Shown one piece after another: positions 7,325-18,540 of a DNA stretch of 64,000 nt. The stretch spans positions 62,001-126,000 of the forward strand of contig NZ_LBMW01000006.1 of NCBI RefSeq assembly GCF_026168105.1, read 5' to 3'. The stretch is from Streptomyces hygroscopicus (GTDB taxonomy: Bacteria > Actinomycetota > Actinomycetes > Streptomycetales > Streptomycetaceae). A model generated the notes under the pieces. That model was not told the DNA's origin and searched no databases. It worked only from the letters and a program-made list of their open reading frames with translations. Positions within the stretch are counted from its first letter, which is position 1, and each line of letters begins with the position of its first letter. The translations under genes and the position numbers were made by a program.

Positions 7325-9442
7325 ATGTCCCATGACGGCGTCGGACCACGCGCGGTGCTGCGCTCGGTCGCATTCCTCACCGCGGGAACCCTCGCGGTGA
7401 CCGCGCTCGCCGCCTGCAGCTCCGAAGAGAAGACCAGCAAACCGGTAGCCGCGCAGGACATCGCCCCGGCCGCCCGCACCCTCGTCGCCGACGGCGGCAC
7501 CCTGCACTGGGCCGTCGACGCCGTGCCCGAGACCCTGAACACCTTCCAGGCCGACGCCGACGCCGCGACCACGCGTATCGCCGGCGCCGTGCTGCCCTCG
7601 ATGTTCCGGCTCGACGCCAACGGCCGGCCGCAGCGCAACCCGGACTACCTGGAGTCCGCCAAAGTGGTGTCGACCGAGCCCAAACAGGTGGTCGTCTACC
7701 GCCTCAACCAGCAGGCCGTCTGGAGCGACGGCCGGGAGATCGGCGCCGACGACTTCGCCGCGCAGTGGCGCGCCCTCTCCGGCAGGTACAGCGCGTACTG
7801 GACCGCGCGCAACGCCGGCTACGACCGCATCGAGAAGGTCGAGCGCGGCGCGAACAACCTCGAGGTCAAGGTCACCTTCGGCAAGCCGTATGCCGACTGG
7901 AGGTCACTGTTCACGCCGCTGTACCCGAAGGACGTCACGGGCACCCCGGGCGGCTTCAACGACGCGGCGCGGCGCGGGCTGAAGGTCACGGCCGGCCCGT
8001 TCTCGCTCCAGCAGGTCGACCACAAGGAGGGCACCGTCACCCTCACCCGCAGTCCGCGCTGGTGGGGCCGTCCCGCCAAGCTCTCCGGGATCGTCCTCGT
8101 GGCCGTGCCGCGCGACCAGCGGGCCGGCGCGCTCGCCGCCGGGAAGATCGACATGGCGGAGGTCGACCCGGAGGAGGCCGGGCTGGTCACGCGCGCCGTC
8201 CGCGACAGGGGAGGCGTCCCCTTGCAGGGCGCCTCCGCCGACGCGGCGCAGGGCAGCTCGGCCGGCGCCCAGGGCGCGGCCGAGGGGCAGGCACTGAACG
8301 ACTTCGTGATCCGCAAGTCTCTGGAACCCGCCTATACGCAGCTCGCCCTGAACGGCTCGAAGGGGCCGCTCGCCGACGAGCGCGTGCGCGGGGCCGTGGC
8401 CCGCGCCCTCGACCGCACCGAGCTGGCCGGGCTGGTCCTCAAGCCGTTCGGGCTGCCCGCCGTGCCGGTCGGCAGCCACCTGGCGCTCTCCGGCCAGGAC
8501 GCGTACGCCGACGACAGCGGTGCACTCGGCAAACAGGACACCGCCCATGCACAGGCGCTGCTGAGCGAGGCGGGCTGGGTGCCCGGCGGACCGGTCAAGG
8601 AACAGAGGAAGGGCGCCGCCGGGCCCCAGAACCGGGAGCGGGCCGACGGGAACGGCTCGGGCGACGACGGTACGTACATCGTCGGCCAGGACAACAAGGC
8701 GGCCGCGCAGAAGGACCCCAGGGACCATTCGAACAAGCACAACGGACAGCTCACCGACGAGCACGCGGGCAAGCACATCGACGGCGAGGTCCAGCAGGAG
8801 CGCGGCCGGCCGGGCGGGGCGCCCGGTGCGTACGCGCCCAAGGGCACCGCCGCCCCGGCGGGTGCCGCGGCCAGGCCGCTGGCCAAGGACGGCAAACCGC
8901 TGCTGCTGCGGTTCGTGGTGCCCTCCGGGCCCGGCTCGCAGTCCCTGCGGACCGTCGCCGACCGCGTCTCCCGCATGCTGGAGAAGGTCGGGATCCGCAC
9001 GGAGATCACCAAGGTCCCCGACGACAGCTTCTTCAAGGACCACATCGCGTCCGGGGCCTACGACCTGGCGCTGTACTCGTGGCCCGCGTCCGCGTTCCCC
9101 GCGACCGACGCCCGGCCGATCTTCGCCAAGCCGGTACCGGCCGCGGACGGCTCGCTGAGCGTCGGGCAGAACTACACGAGGGTCGGTACCGACCAGGTGG
9201 ACCAGCTCTTCGACCAGGCGCTCGCCACGCTGGACGAGGACGAGGAGCGGGACCTGGTGCGCAAGGCGGACTCCCGTATCTGGGCCGCCGCGGCCTCGAT
9301 CCCCCTCTATCAGCGCCCCCAGCTCACGGCCACCCGCACCGACCTGGCCAACGTGGGCTCGTTCGGCTTCCAGACCCCGGTCTACGAGGACATGGGGTTC
9401 CTGAAGAAGGGCGCACACCCCTCGGCTCGTCCGTCGTCGTAG
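7325..9442 (+). CDS. lpqW: LpqW-type family-5 solute-binding lipoprotein
   Basis: 705 aa. GGAGG lies 8 nt before ATG 7325; the adjoining GTG at 7322 is equally possible. A lipoprotein signal ends in LAAC, with the lipidated Cys at residue 31. The rest is an SBP_bac_5 fold (GGTLHWAVDAVPETLN, VWSDGREIGADDF, KPYADWRSLFT). A hydrophilic insert of about 90 residues rich in Gly, Asp, Lys and Gln separates the two parts of the domain (roughly 420-515). No permease or ATPase adjoins it, and it sits directly before typA. In M. tuberculosis LpqW (Rv1166) lies beside typA (Rv1165) and acts in lipomannan/lipoarabinomannan assembly rather than transport. By that synteny this is probably the LpqW counterpart; the role in this organism is inferred. 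Confidence 0.65.
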   Translation: MSHDGVGPRAVLRSVAFLTAGTLAVTALAACSSEEKTSKPVAAQDIAPAARTLVADGGTLHWAVDAVPETLNTFQADADAATTRIAGAVLPSMFRLDANGRPQRNPDYLESAKVVSTEPKQVVVYRLNQQAVWSDGREIGADDFAAQWRALSGRYSAYWTARNAGYDRIEKVERGANNLEVKVTFGKPYADWRSLFTPLYPKDVTGTPGGFNDAARRGLKVTAGPFSLQQVDHKEGTVTLTRSPRWWGRPAKLSGIVLVAVPRDQRAGALAAGKIDMAEVDPEEAGLVTRAVRDRGGVPLQGASADAAQGSSAGAQGAAEGQALNDFVIRKSLEPAYTQLALNGSKGPLADERVRGAVARALDRTELAGLVLKPFGLPAVPVGSHLALSGQDAYADDSGALGKQDTAHAQALLSEAGWVPGGPVKEQRKGAAGPQNRERADGNGSGDDGTYIVGQDNKAAAQKDPRDHSNKHNGQLTDEHAGKHIDGEVQQERGRPGGAPGAYAPKGTAAPAGAAARPLAKDGKPLLLRFVVPSGPGSQSLRTVADRVSRMLEKVGIRTEITKVPDDSFFKDHIASGAYDLALYSWPASAFPATDARPIFAKPVPAADGSLSVGQNYTRVGTDQVDQLFDQALATLDEDEERDLVRKADSRIWAAAASIPLYQRPQLTATRTDLANVGSFGFQTPVYEDMGFLKKGAHPSARPSS

Positions 9443-9655
9443 GCGGAGCACCTGCTACAGCGCCTGGTACGCCCCAGCGGCGGCGCCCGGGATGTCGTAG
9501 CCGGAGAGTGCCTGGTGAGCGGGGTTGACCTGTACCGGGCAAGCTTGACCGGCGGCCTCCCTTTACCATGGGACGAGGCCGAGGCGTGTTCAGCCCGGCA
9601 GGCCGGCGCAGCGATCGCGCAGGCCGTCCTCACCACTCCGGGAGTACGCCACATC
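9443..9655 (+). promoter_or_regulatory. Region upstream of typA
   Basis: 213 bp between the LpqW-like gene and typA. It has two TTGACC hexamers (near 9524 and 9545), but neither is followed by a convincing -10 at 16-18 bp. The typA ribosome site is GGGAG at about 9640-9645. A promoter is likely here but cannot be placed. Confidence 0.3.
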
Positions 9656-11563
<1,908 letters not shown>

Positions 11564-11585
11564 TCCAGGCGCTTTCACCGCGCAC

Positions 11586-11623
11586 GGCCCGGGCGGCCCC
11601 GTCATGACGGGGCCGCCCGGGCC
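11586..11623 (+). terminator. Perfect 38-bp palindrome after typA
   Basis: Self-complementary over 38 bases, 23 bp after the typA stop. As RNA it folds to a hairpin of about 17 G/C-rich pairs with a minimal loop. There is no T-run, which is normal for Streptomyces terminators. Confidence 0.75.
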
Positions 11624-12050
11624 TTCGCATGTCCGCGTACGGCGCACCGCGTGACCGTTGTGGCGGGGCGTCCACGCGTGTGGGCGGCGTAGATCTAGCC
11701 GTTTCGTACGCTGCCCGCAACTGGTTTTTCGGCTCACCTGTCCGAAATGCGGAACCTGTCGACCGATACTCGTGTAATGCGTCCGCTTTGCAGCTTCTAC
11801 CACAAATTGCTAATCCACATTTTGGGAAGAACTTCGGACGGGCTGTGATGGAACCGAGACCAAAAGACGGTGGTCGGCATCTGGCTCATGGCAGATAGTT
11901 GGGCGCAACGCTCGGGTCAATGGGTCAGACGCTGCGATGGCAGCGACGACTCGCGAGCACCAGTGGGGTGTTTGACCCTCCGTCAGGGGTGTCGGAGGGC
12001 CAGGCGTTCACCCCTCCTGTCCGTGCACTGGTTGAGTCAAGGAGACGGCC
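11624..12050 (+). promoter_or_regulatory. Promoter region of the bldK operon
   Basis: This gene-free stretch before the leader peptide is clearly less GC-rich than its surroundings around 11700-11890. A candidate vegetative promoter is TTGCAG (11788-11793), 17 bp, TAATCC (11811-11816). A hairpin with a 7-bp stem (ccctccg 11976-11982, cggaggg 11993-11999) lies 52 nt before the leader start. The promoter assignment is from consensus only. Confidence 0.4.
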
Positions 12051-12104
12051 ATGATGCCAACTACGCGTGTTCATCTGCGACTTGTCGCGTCCTGCCATCG
12101 ATAG
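12051..12104 (+). CDS. 17-codon leader peptide upstream of bldKA
   Basis: AAGGAG (12039-12044) is well spaced before ATG 12051, which opens the 17-codon frame MMPTTRVHLRLVASCHR and stops at TAG 12102. The pattern RVHLRLVASC resembles short putative leader peptides I recall upstream of actinobacterial transport and sulfur-metabolism operons, with conserved Arg/His-Val-x-Leu and a near-terminal Cys. It lies 95 nt before the bldKA ATG. Between them is an imperfect G/C hairpin (about 12134-12175). This layout suits ribosome-mediated attenuation, perhaps sensing Cys or Arg supply. The translation signal is seen; the regulatory role is inference. Confidence 0.6.
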   Translation: MMPTTRVHLRLVASCHR

Positions 12105-12133
12105 GCAGTCGTCTTTCCCGATCCGCATGGTCC

Positions 12134-12175
12134 AAGCCGTGGCCCGCCCGTACCCCCGTGGCGGCCGGCGGCTCG
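12134..12175 (+). promoter_or_regulatory. Imperfect hairpin between leader peptide and bldKA (possible attenuator)
   Basis: The two arms, gccgtggcccgcc (from about 12134) and ggcggccggcggc, pair imperfectly around a short loop between the leader stop and the bldKA start. The stem could act as an attenuator or hide the start region. No T-run follows. Confidence 0.35.
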
Positions 12176-12199
12176 GCGTACCCATGAATTGGACGCATC

Positions 12200-13234
12200 A
12201 TGACGAGTCCTCTCGAGACCGAGGGCGGCGGCACACCGCTCGTCGTGGACGACGAGAAGGAACCAGCGAGAGAGCCCGACACCGCACAGCTGGAGGGCCG
12301 GTCGCCCGGCCGGCTGATGTGGATCCGCTTCAAGCGCGACCGCACCGGAGTGATCTCCGCCTATGTCGTCGGTCTCTTCTTCCTGATCGGGCTGCTCGCC
12401 CCGCTGATCTCCAAGCTGTACGGAAAGAGCCCGTACACGGTGTACGCGGACGAGCGCCCCGAACTGTTCGACAGCGCAGGCGTACCTGTCCAGCCCAACG
12501 GCGGGATGAGCGGTGAGTTCTGGTTCGGACTCGAGCCCGGCAACGGGTACGACGTCTTCACCAAGCTCATCTACGGCATCCGCACCTCGCTGATGATCTC
12601 CCTCGTGGTCACCCTCGCGGTGGTCCTCACCGGCATCCTGCTGGGAGTCTCGGCGGGCTACCTCGGTGGCAGGGCCGACTTCGCCATCGGCCGGTTGATC
12701 GACTTCCTGCTCGCCATCCCGTCGCAGCTGTTCTTCATCGCGAGCATGCCGGTCGTGGTCTCCCTCTTCGTCAGCCCTCGGGACGAGACACCGACCTACG
12801 TTCGTGTGGTCGCGCTGATTCTGGTCCAGTGGGTGCTCGGCTGGATGAGTCTCGGCCGGATCCTGCGCGGGACCACGCTGGCGCTCAGGGAACGGGAGTT
12901 CATCGAGGCGGCCCGGGTGAGCGGTGCGTCGCCGTGGCGCATCATCCGCAGGGAGATACTCCCGAACGTGGTGACGCCGCTGCTGGTGCAGGCCACCTAT
13001 CTGCTCCCCGGCTTCGTGACGATCGAGGCGGGCCTGTCGTACCTCGGCGTCGGAATCGTCGAACCGACGCCCGACTGGGGGCAGATGTTCTCCAAGGCGT
13101 CGACGGAGCTGGTGCTCCAGAACGACATCACCTACATGTTCTTCCCCGGCGTCTCGATGATCCTCTTCGTCGTCGCGTTCAACCTGCTCGGGGACTCGGT
13201 CAGGGACGCCTTCGACCCCAAGACGGCGCGCTGA
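12200..13234 (+). CDS. bldKA: BldKA-type oligopeptide ABC transporter permease (OppC family)
   Basis: 344 aa. A polar N-terminal tail of about 35 residues is followed by the first helix (VISAYVVGLFFLIGLLAPLI), a periplasmic loop of about 75 residues, and five further helices. The EAA loop that docks with the ATPase reads EAARVSGASPWRIIRREILPNV. First gene of a permease, binding protein, permease, ATPase, ATPase operon, the bldKA-E order of S. coelicolor, and immediately downstream of typA as there. BldK imports oligopeptides, including a signal needed for aerial mycelium formation. The bldK name rests on gene order and position, and a second operon of the same layout lies 13 kb away. Confidence 0.75.
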   Translation: MTSPLETEGGGTPLVVDDEKEPAREPDTAQLEGRSPGRLMWIRFKRDRTGVISAYVVGLFFLIGLLAPLISKLYGKSPYTVYADERPELFDSAGVPVQPNGGMSGEFWFGLEPGNGYDVFTKLIYGIRTSLMISLVVTLAVVLTGILLGVSAGYLGGRADFAIGRLIDFLLAIPSQLFFIASMPVVVSLFVSPRDETPTYVRVVALILVQWVLGWMSLGRILRGTTLALREREFIEAARVSGASPWRIIRREILPNVVTPLLVQATYLLPGFVTIEAGLSYLGVGIVEPTPDWGQMFSKASTELVLQNDITYMFFPGVSMILFVVAFNLLGDSVRDAFDPKTAR

Positions 13235-13414
13235 ACCGAAGGCCGTGGGCGCCCTCGCCCGGGTTCCGGACGGATCGCCACGGCAAGGTCCAGGCAGCTC
13301 CACGTACATCCGCGCACCTTCGGCAACTCCTCAACCGTCAGCAACTCCAACTCCTTTCAGATCCACGGGCATTTGAAACGCACTGGTGACACACAGAAGA
13401 TAGGAAACTGAGTG
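13235..13414 (+). other. Intercistronic gap bldKA-bldKB
   Basis: 180 bp, unusually long for an operon. The second half is less GC-rich (13320-13400) and could hold an internal promoter or RNA processing site for the binding-protein gene. AGGAA lies upstream of ATG 13415. I see no clear -35/-10 pair. Confidence 0.3.
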
Positions 13415-15223
13415 ATGAGAAGAGGCGGACTCCAGACATACGCCGCAATCTCGGTGCTCGCGGCCGGAGCTCTCGTGCTCACCGGTTGCAGCAAGGGCGG
13501 CAGCGGCAGCGGCGACAACGGCGAGCAGGACAATGCGAACGCCAAGCGCCAGCAGGCCTCCATCAAGTTCGGTGGCGCGGCGGACTCCACCGGCCCCGCC
13601 GCCCCGGTTCCCGGCGCCAAGAGCGGCGGCACGATGGAGGTGCTGCAGCGCGACAGCTACGCCCATCTCGACCCGGCGCAGATCTACGTCAACGACCAGG
13701 GGTCGCTGGCGCAGCTGATCCACAGAGGCCTCACCGGCTACAAGGCGACCAGCGACGACGGCAGCAAGCACGAGGTCGTCGGCGACCTTGCCACCGACTC
13801 CGGTACGACGACGGACGGCGGCAAGACCTGGAAGTACACCCTCAAGGACGGCATCAAGTTCCAGGACGGCACGCCGATCACGTCCAAGGACATCCGCCAG
13901 ACCTTCGAGCGCCTCTTTGCGCCTTTCATCAACCAGGGCCCGACGTACATCCAGCAGTGGCTGGCCGGGACCAACGGCGCCGACTACCGCAAGTTGCTGA
14001 AGGACGGCCCGTACAAGGGCCAGCATCTGCCGAACAGCGTCCTGGAGACTCCGGACGGGAAAACGGTCGTCTTCCACTTCAACAAGCCGCGCCCCGACCT
14101 GCCGTACGCCCTGGCCATGGCGGGCTACGCGGTGGCGCAGGCGAAGGGCGACACCAAGGAGAAGTACGACAAGGCACCGGTGGCGACGGGCCCCTACGAG
14201 ATCCAGTCGTTCAAGTCGGGCAAGTCGATGGTTCTGGTCAAGAACCCCAACTGGGACCCGAAGACGGACCCGATCCGCCACCAGTACGTGGACCAGTTCA
14301 ACATCACCTTCAACCAGCAGTTCGAGGCGTCCACCAAGGCGCTCCTGGCGGACAGCGGCGCAGACCAGACCGGCGTCAGCTTCAACAACCAGGTCGACGC
14401 GGGCAACCTCTCCAAGGTCCTGGCCGACCCCAAGCTGAAGGCCCGGACGATCTCCGGCTTCCAGCCGTTCGTCGGCCAGATGAACATCAACATGAGCAAG
14501 CCCGAGATGAAGGACATCAGGGTCCGCGAGGCCATCGCCTACGCCTTGCCGATCACGCCGTTCGTGCGTGCCTTCGGCGGCAGCGCGGCGATGGAGATCG
14601 CCGGCGGCCTGATCAGCCCGACCGTCAGCGGCTACGACCCCGCCTTCGACCCGTACGGAAAGAAGAAGAAGCCCGCCGGTGACCCGGACAAGGCCAGGAA
14701 GCTGCTGCAGGAGGCCGGCAAGCTCGGCATGAAGCTGACCTTCGGCCACACCAGCACCCCCGAGGGCCAGCAGTACTCCACCGCCATGGCGGCGGGCCTG
14801 CAGAAGGCCGGCTTCAACGTCCAGCGCCAGGAGATCCCGGCCGAGACGTACTACGACCAGGTCAGCAAGCTCAACAACAACTACGACATCTTCCACACCG
14901 CGTGGGGCGCCGACTGGCCGTCCGCCTCGACCGTGCTCCCGCCGCTGTACGACGGCCGGCTGATCGCCGACGGCGCGCAGAACTACTCGCAGGTCAACGA
15001 CTCGCACGTGAACAGCGAGATCGACCGCATCAACACCATCACCGACCCGGCGAAGGCCGCGGCCGCGTGGGAGAGCCTCGACAAGTACCTGCTCACGAAG
15101 GTCGTGAACGAGGTTCCGACCGGCTACTACAAGCAGGTCCAGATCGCCGGTTCCAAGGTCGGCGGCCTGGTCTACGACGACGTGATCGGCGGCGTCGACC
15201 CGCGCCGACTGTACGTCAAGTAA
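13415..15223 (+). CDS. bldKB: BldKB-type oligopeptide-binding lipoprotein
   Basis: 602 aa, matching the ~600-aa size of BldKB. A Sec lipoprotein signal ends LVLTGC with the lipidated Cys at residue 25, followed by a Gly/Ser-rich linker. The SBP_bac_5 domain follows (GGTMEVLQRDSYAHLDPAQIY, LKDGIKFQDGTPITSKDIRQ, EKYDKAPVATGPYEI). It captures peptides outside the membrane and hands them to BldKA/BldKC. An 8-bp hairpin follows the stop before bldKC, as expected where a binding protein is made in excess over the membrane subunits. ATG 13415 was preferred to GTG 13412. Confidence 0.8.
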   Translation: MRRGGLQTYAAISVLAAGALVLTGCSKGGSGSGDNGEQDNANAKRQQASIKFGGAADSTGPAAPVPGAKSGGTMEVLQRDSYAHLDPAQIYVNDQGSLAQLIHRGLTGYKATSDDGSKHEVVGDLATDSGTTTDGGKTWKYTLKDGIKFQDGTPITSKDIRQTFERLFAPFINQGPTYIQQWLAGTNGADYRKLLKDGPYKGQHLPNSVLETPDGKTVVFHFNKPRPDLPYALAMAGYAVAQAKGDTKEKYDKAPVATGPYEIQSFKSGKSMVLVKNPNWDPKTDPIRHQYVDQFNITFNQQFEASTKALLADSGADQTGVSFNNQVDAGNLSKVLADPKLKARTISGFQPFVGQMNINMSKPEMKDIRVREAIAYALPITPFVRAFGGSAAMEIAGGLISPTVSGYDPAFDPYGKKKKPAGDPDKARKLLQEAGKLGMKLTFGHTSTPEGQQYSTAMAAGLQKAGFNVQRQEIPAETYYDQVSKLNNNYDIFHTAWGADWPSASTVLPPLYDGRLIADGAQNYSQVNDSHVNSEIDRINTITDPAKAAAAWESLDKYLLTKVVNEVPTGYYKQVQIAGSKVGGLVYDDVIGGVDPRRLYVK

Positions 15224-15240
15224 CCCCGTCCCCCCGGTAT

Positions 15241-15273
15241 CCGGTGCGTCCGTCGTCCCCCCGGCCGCACCGG
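15241..15273 (+). terminator. Intercistronic hairpin bldKB-bldKC
   Basis: Perfect 8-bp arms (15241-15248 and 15266-15273) with a 17-nt loop lie just after the bldKB stop. More likely a partial terminator or 3' stabiliser of the binding-protein message than a full stop, since bldKC has no obvious promoter of its own. Confidence 0.45.
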
Positions 15274-15312
15274 CTACCGCCGGGCCCGCTGACGCCTGAG
15301 AGCTGCCCCTTC

Positions 15313-16293
15313 ATGCTACGCTTCCTCATCCGCCGGACACTCGGCGCCGTCGTCATCCTCTTCCTGCTGAGCATCGTCACGTTCCTGCTGTTCTTCGGGA
15401 TGCCGCGGGATCCGGGGCTGCTGATGTGCGGCAAGACGTGCACACCGGCCAACCTCGCGAACATCCACCATGTGCTCGGCCTCGACAAGCCGGTCCCCGA
15501 GCAGTACTGGATCTTCCTGCACAACCTGGTGCTCGGCAGCAACGGCTTCGAGCAGGGCCCGTGCCCGGCCCCCTGCTTCGGGTACTCGTACCACACCAAC
15601 GAGCTGGTCTGGTCCACCCTGATGGACCGTCTGCCGACCACCGTCTCGCTGACCCTCGGCGCCTCGATCTGCTTCCTGCTGGTGGGCCTCGGCACCGGAA
15701 TGCTCGCCGCCTGGAAGCGCGGCACGCTGATCGACAAGACGGTCACGGCGGGCTCGATGGTGCTCAGTTCGATGCAGATCTACTTCCTCGGACCGCTGGC
15801 TCTGGCGGCGCTCGTCTACCAGACCCACCTGTTCGGCAAGCCCTCCTACAACAACTTCACCGGCAACCCGGTCGCCTGGTTCACCGGACTCCTCATTCCC
15901 TGGGTGGTGCTGTCCACGATCTTCGCCGCGCAGTACACGCGTATGGCGCGCTCTTCGATGATCGAGCAGCTCCAGGAGGAGCATGTGCGCACCGCCCGCG
16001 CCAAGGGCATGTCCCGCCAGTACGTCTTCTTCCGCTACGCCTGGCGCGGTTCGCTGATCCCGCTCGTGACCATCTTCGGCATCGACCTCGGGTCCCTGCT
16101 CGGCGGCGCGGTCATCACCGAGTACACCTTCGGCCTGCCGGGGCTCGGCCAGCTCGCGGTGCAGTCGGTCTTCTTCAGCGACCTGCCGCTGCTGCTCGGC
16201 GTGATGCTGTTCTCCGCCGCCGTGATCCTGCTGTTCAACATCATCGTGGATGCCTGCTACGCGTTCATCGACCCGCGTGTGCGGCTCGCCTAG
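15313..16293 (+). CDS. bldKC: BldKC-type oligopeptide ABC transporter permease (OppB family)
   Basis: 326 aa, starting MLRFLIRRTLGAVVILFLLS, the standard OppB N-terminus with TM1. An extracytoplasmic loop of about 60 residues holds four cysteines in two close pairs (C39/C43 and C84/C88). Five more helices follow. The EAA loop is EEHVRTARAKGMSRQYVFFRYAWRGSLIP. It pairs with BldKA to form the channel. The downstream ATPase gene begins 8 bp after the stop. Confidence 0.8.
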   Translation: MLRFLIRRTLGAVVILFLLSIVTFLLFFGMPRDPGLLMCGKTCTPANLANIHHVLGLDKPVPEQYWIFLHNLVLGSNGFEQGPCPAPCFGYSYHTNELVWSTLMDRLPTTVSLTLGASICFLLVGLGTGMLAAWKRGTLIDKTVTAGSMVLSSMQIYFLGPLALAALVYQTHLFGKPSYNNFTGNPVAWFTGLLIPWVVLSTIFAAQYTRMARSSMIEQLQEEHVRTARAKGMSRQYVFFRYAWRGSLIPLVTIFGIDLGSLLGGAVITEYTFGLPGLGQLAVQSVFFSDLPLLLGVMLFSAAVILLFNIIVDACYAFIDPRVRLA

Positions 16294-16301
16294 GAGCACT
16301 C

Positions 16302-17363
16302 GTGACCACTGTGACCAAGGAATCCGGCGCTCCTGCCCCCGCCGCGGAGGACGCCTTCCTCTCGGTGCGGGACCTGCACGTCAGCTTCCGGACGGAGGAC
16401 GGCGTCGTCCGGGCCGTGGACGGGCTCTCCTTCGACCTCCGGCGGGGCCGGACCCTCGGCATCGTCGGGGAGTCGGGCTCGGGCAAGTCGGTGACCAACC
16501 TGACCATCCTCGGGCTGCACAACCCGATGTTCACCACGGTCGAAGGCGAGATCGTGCTGGACGGCCAGGAGCTGATCACGGCCCGGGAGCCCGAGCTCGA
16601 GAAGCTGCGCGGCAACAAGGTCGCGATGATCTTCCAGGACCCGCTGACCGCCCTGTCGCCGTACTACACGGTGGGCCGGCAGATCGCGGAGCCGTTCATG
16701 AAGCACACCGGGGCCTCGAAGAAGGCGGCCTGGGAGCGGGCGGTGGAGATGCTCGGCAAGGTCGGCATCCCCCACCCCAAGGAGCGGGCGAAGGACTATC
16801 CGCACCAGTTCTCCGGCGGTATGCGCCAGCGCGCGATGATCGCCATGGCACTGGTCTGCGACCCCGATCTGCTGATCGCCGACGAGCCGACCACGGCCCT
16901 GGACGTGACCGTCCAGGCCCAGATCCTCGATCTCCTCAAGGACCTCCAGCAGGAGTTCGGATCGGCGATCGTCTTCATCACGCACGACCTCGGTGTCATC
17001 GCCGACATGGCCGACGACATCATGGTGATGTACGCAGGCTCGGCGGTGGAGCGCGGTACGGTCGACGAGGTGCTGAGGTCGCCGCAACACCCTTACACCT
17101 GGGGCCTGTTGAACTCCATGCCGCGCCTCGACTCGGATCTCGGCACCCCGCTCACGCCGATTCCGGGGACGCCGCCGTCCCTGCTGACCCCGCCGTCCGG
17201 CTGCCGGTTCCATCCCCGGTGCGGCTTCCGGGGGGAGGTGGGTGGTACCCGGTGCGTGGACGAGCAGCCGCTGCTGCCACTCGGCCGCGGCGGGGCCTGT
17301 CACCTCACGGCCGAGCAGAAGCGGACCATCTTCATCGAGCAGATCAAGCCCCGGTTGCGGTAG
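16302..17363 (+). CDS. bldKD: BldKD-type oligopeptide ABC transporter ATPase (OppD family)
   Basis: 353 aa; GTG 16302 has AGGAG upstream. It has Walker [10 protein letters not shown]-loop [12 protein letters not shown], signature SGGMRQR, Walker [13 protein letters not shown] and the switch His in FITHD. The C-terminal oligopeptide-transporter domain carries four spaced cysteines ([18 protein letters not shown]), a pattern known in some Opp/Dpp ATPases to bind an iron-sulfur cluster. It powers import together with BldKE. Confidence 0.85.
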   Translation: MTTVTKESGAPAPAAEDAFLSVRDLHVSFRTEDGVVRAVDGLSFDLRRGRTLGIVGESGSGKSVTNLTILGLHNPMFTTVEGEIVLDGQELITAREPELEKLRGNKVAMIFQDPLTALSPYYTVGRQIAEPFMKHTGASKKAAWERAVEMLGKVGIPHPKERAKDYPHQFSGGMRQRAMIAMALVCDPDLLIADEPTTALDVTVQAQILDLLKDLQQEFGSAIVFITHDLGVIADMADDIMVMYAGSAVERGTVDEVLRSPQHPYTWGLLNSMPRLDSDLGTPLTPIPGTPPSLLTPPSGCRFHPRCGFRGEVGGTRCVDEQPLLPLGRGGACHLTAEQKRTIFIEQIKPRLR

Positions 17364-17376
17364 GGAGAACACCGTC

Positions 17377-18540
17377 ATGAAGGAAGAGGTCGTGGACGTC
17401 ACGAAGGACGAGGCCACCCTGCCCGCTCCGCGCGACGCGGCCGCGGACGGGCCGGGGGAGCCGCTGCTGGTGGTGGAGCAGCTGGTCAAGCACTTCCCGG
17501 TCAAGGGCGGCTTTCCGATCCGGCGCACGATCGGCGCGGTACAGGCCGTGGACGGCATCGACCTGACCGTGCGCGTGGGCGAGAGCTTCGGTCTGGTCGG
17601 CGAGTCGGGCTGCGGCAAGTCGACGACGGGCCGGCTGATCACCAGGCTCCTGGAGCCGACCGGCGGCAAGATCTCCTACCGCGGCCAGGACATCACCCAC
17701 GCGTCCCGTAAGCAGCTGGCGCCGATCAGGTCCGAGATCCAGATGATCTTCCAGGATCCGTACTCGTCGCTGAACCCGCGCCAGACGGTCGGAAAGATCA
17801 TCTCCGGTCCCATGGAGATCAACGGGATCCAGCCGAGCGGCGGCCGGGAGGAGCGGGTCCGCGAACTGCTGGAGATCGTGGGTCTCAACCCCGAGCACTA
17901 CAACCGCTTCCCGCACGAGTTCTCCGGCGGCCAGCGCCAGCGCATCGGAGTCGCCCGGGCCCTGGCCCTGGAACCCAAGCTGATCGTCGCCGACGAACCC
18001 GTCTCCGCCCTGGACGTCTCCATCCAGGCACAGGTCGTCAACCTGCTCCAGAAGGTGCAGAAGGAACTGGGCATCGCATTCCTGTTCATCGCCCACGACC
18101 TCGCCGTGGTACGCCACTTCTCGCACCGCGTCGCCGTGATGTACCTCGGCAAGATCATCGAGGTGGGCGACCGGGACTCGATCTACACGCGCCCGCGTCA
18201 CCCCTACACCCATGCCCTGCTGTCCGCCGTGCCCGAGGTGAACCTGGACGGCACCGATGAGGCGCAGCGTGAGCGGATCCGCCTCGCGGGCGACGTGCCG
18301 TCGCCGATCTCACCCCCCTCGGGCTGTCGCTTCCGCACCCGGTGCTGGAAGGCACAGGACAAGTGCGCCACGCAGGAACCGCCGCTGGTGCAGATCTCCG
18401 GCAACCGGCCAGGTCATTTGACGGCCTGTCACTTCCCCGAGGAGCCCACCGTCGAGGCGCGGGAGGAGGACATCGTCCTGGACCCGGCGCTGGCGGCTCT
18501 CGAGGACACGCAGCCGAAGACGGGTGGTGCCGGGGACTGA
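17377..18540 (+). CDS. bldKE: BldKE-type oligopeptide ABC transporter ATPase (OppF family)
   Basis: 387 aa with Walker A GESGCGKS, signature SGGQRQR, Walker [13 protein letters not shown] and switch His in FIAHD. The C-terminal domain has the [14 protein letters not shown] cysteines. It is about 35-40 residues longer than its paralogue at 20267-21316, at both ends. From about 17590 to 18165 the DNA is nearly identical to that paralogue, including third codon positions, pointing to gene conversion. The last 112 bp overlap the frameshifted tail of the convergent methyltransferase gene. Confidence 0.85.
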   Translation: MKEEVVDVTKDEATLPAPRDAAADGPGEPLLVVEQLVKHFPVKGGFPIRRTIGAVQAVDGIDLTVRVGESFGLVGESGCGKSTTGRLITRLLEPTGGKISYRGQDITHASRKQLAPIRSEIQMIFQDPYSSLNPRQTVGKIISGPMEINGIQPSGGREERVRELLEIVGLNPEHYNRFPHEFSGGQRQRIGVARALALEPKLIVADEPVSALDVSIQAQVVNLLQKVQKELGIAFLFIAHDLAVVRHFSHRVAVMYLGKIIEVGDRDSIYTRPRHPYTHALLSAVPEVNLDGTDEAQRERIRLAGDVPSPISPPSGCRFRTRCWKAQDKCATQEPPLVQISGNRPGHLTACHFPEEPTVEAREEDIVLDPALAALEDTQPKTGGAGD

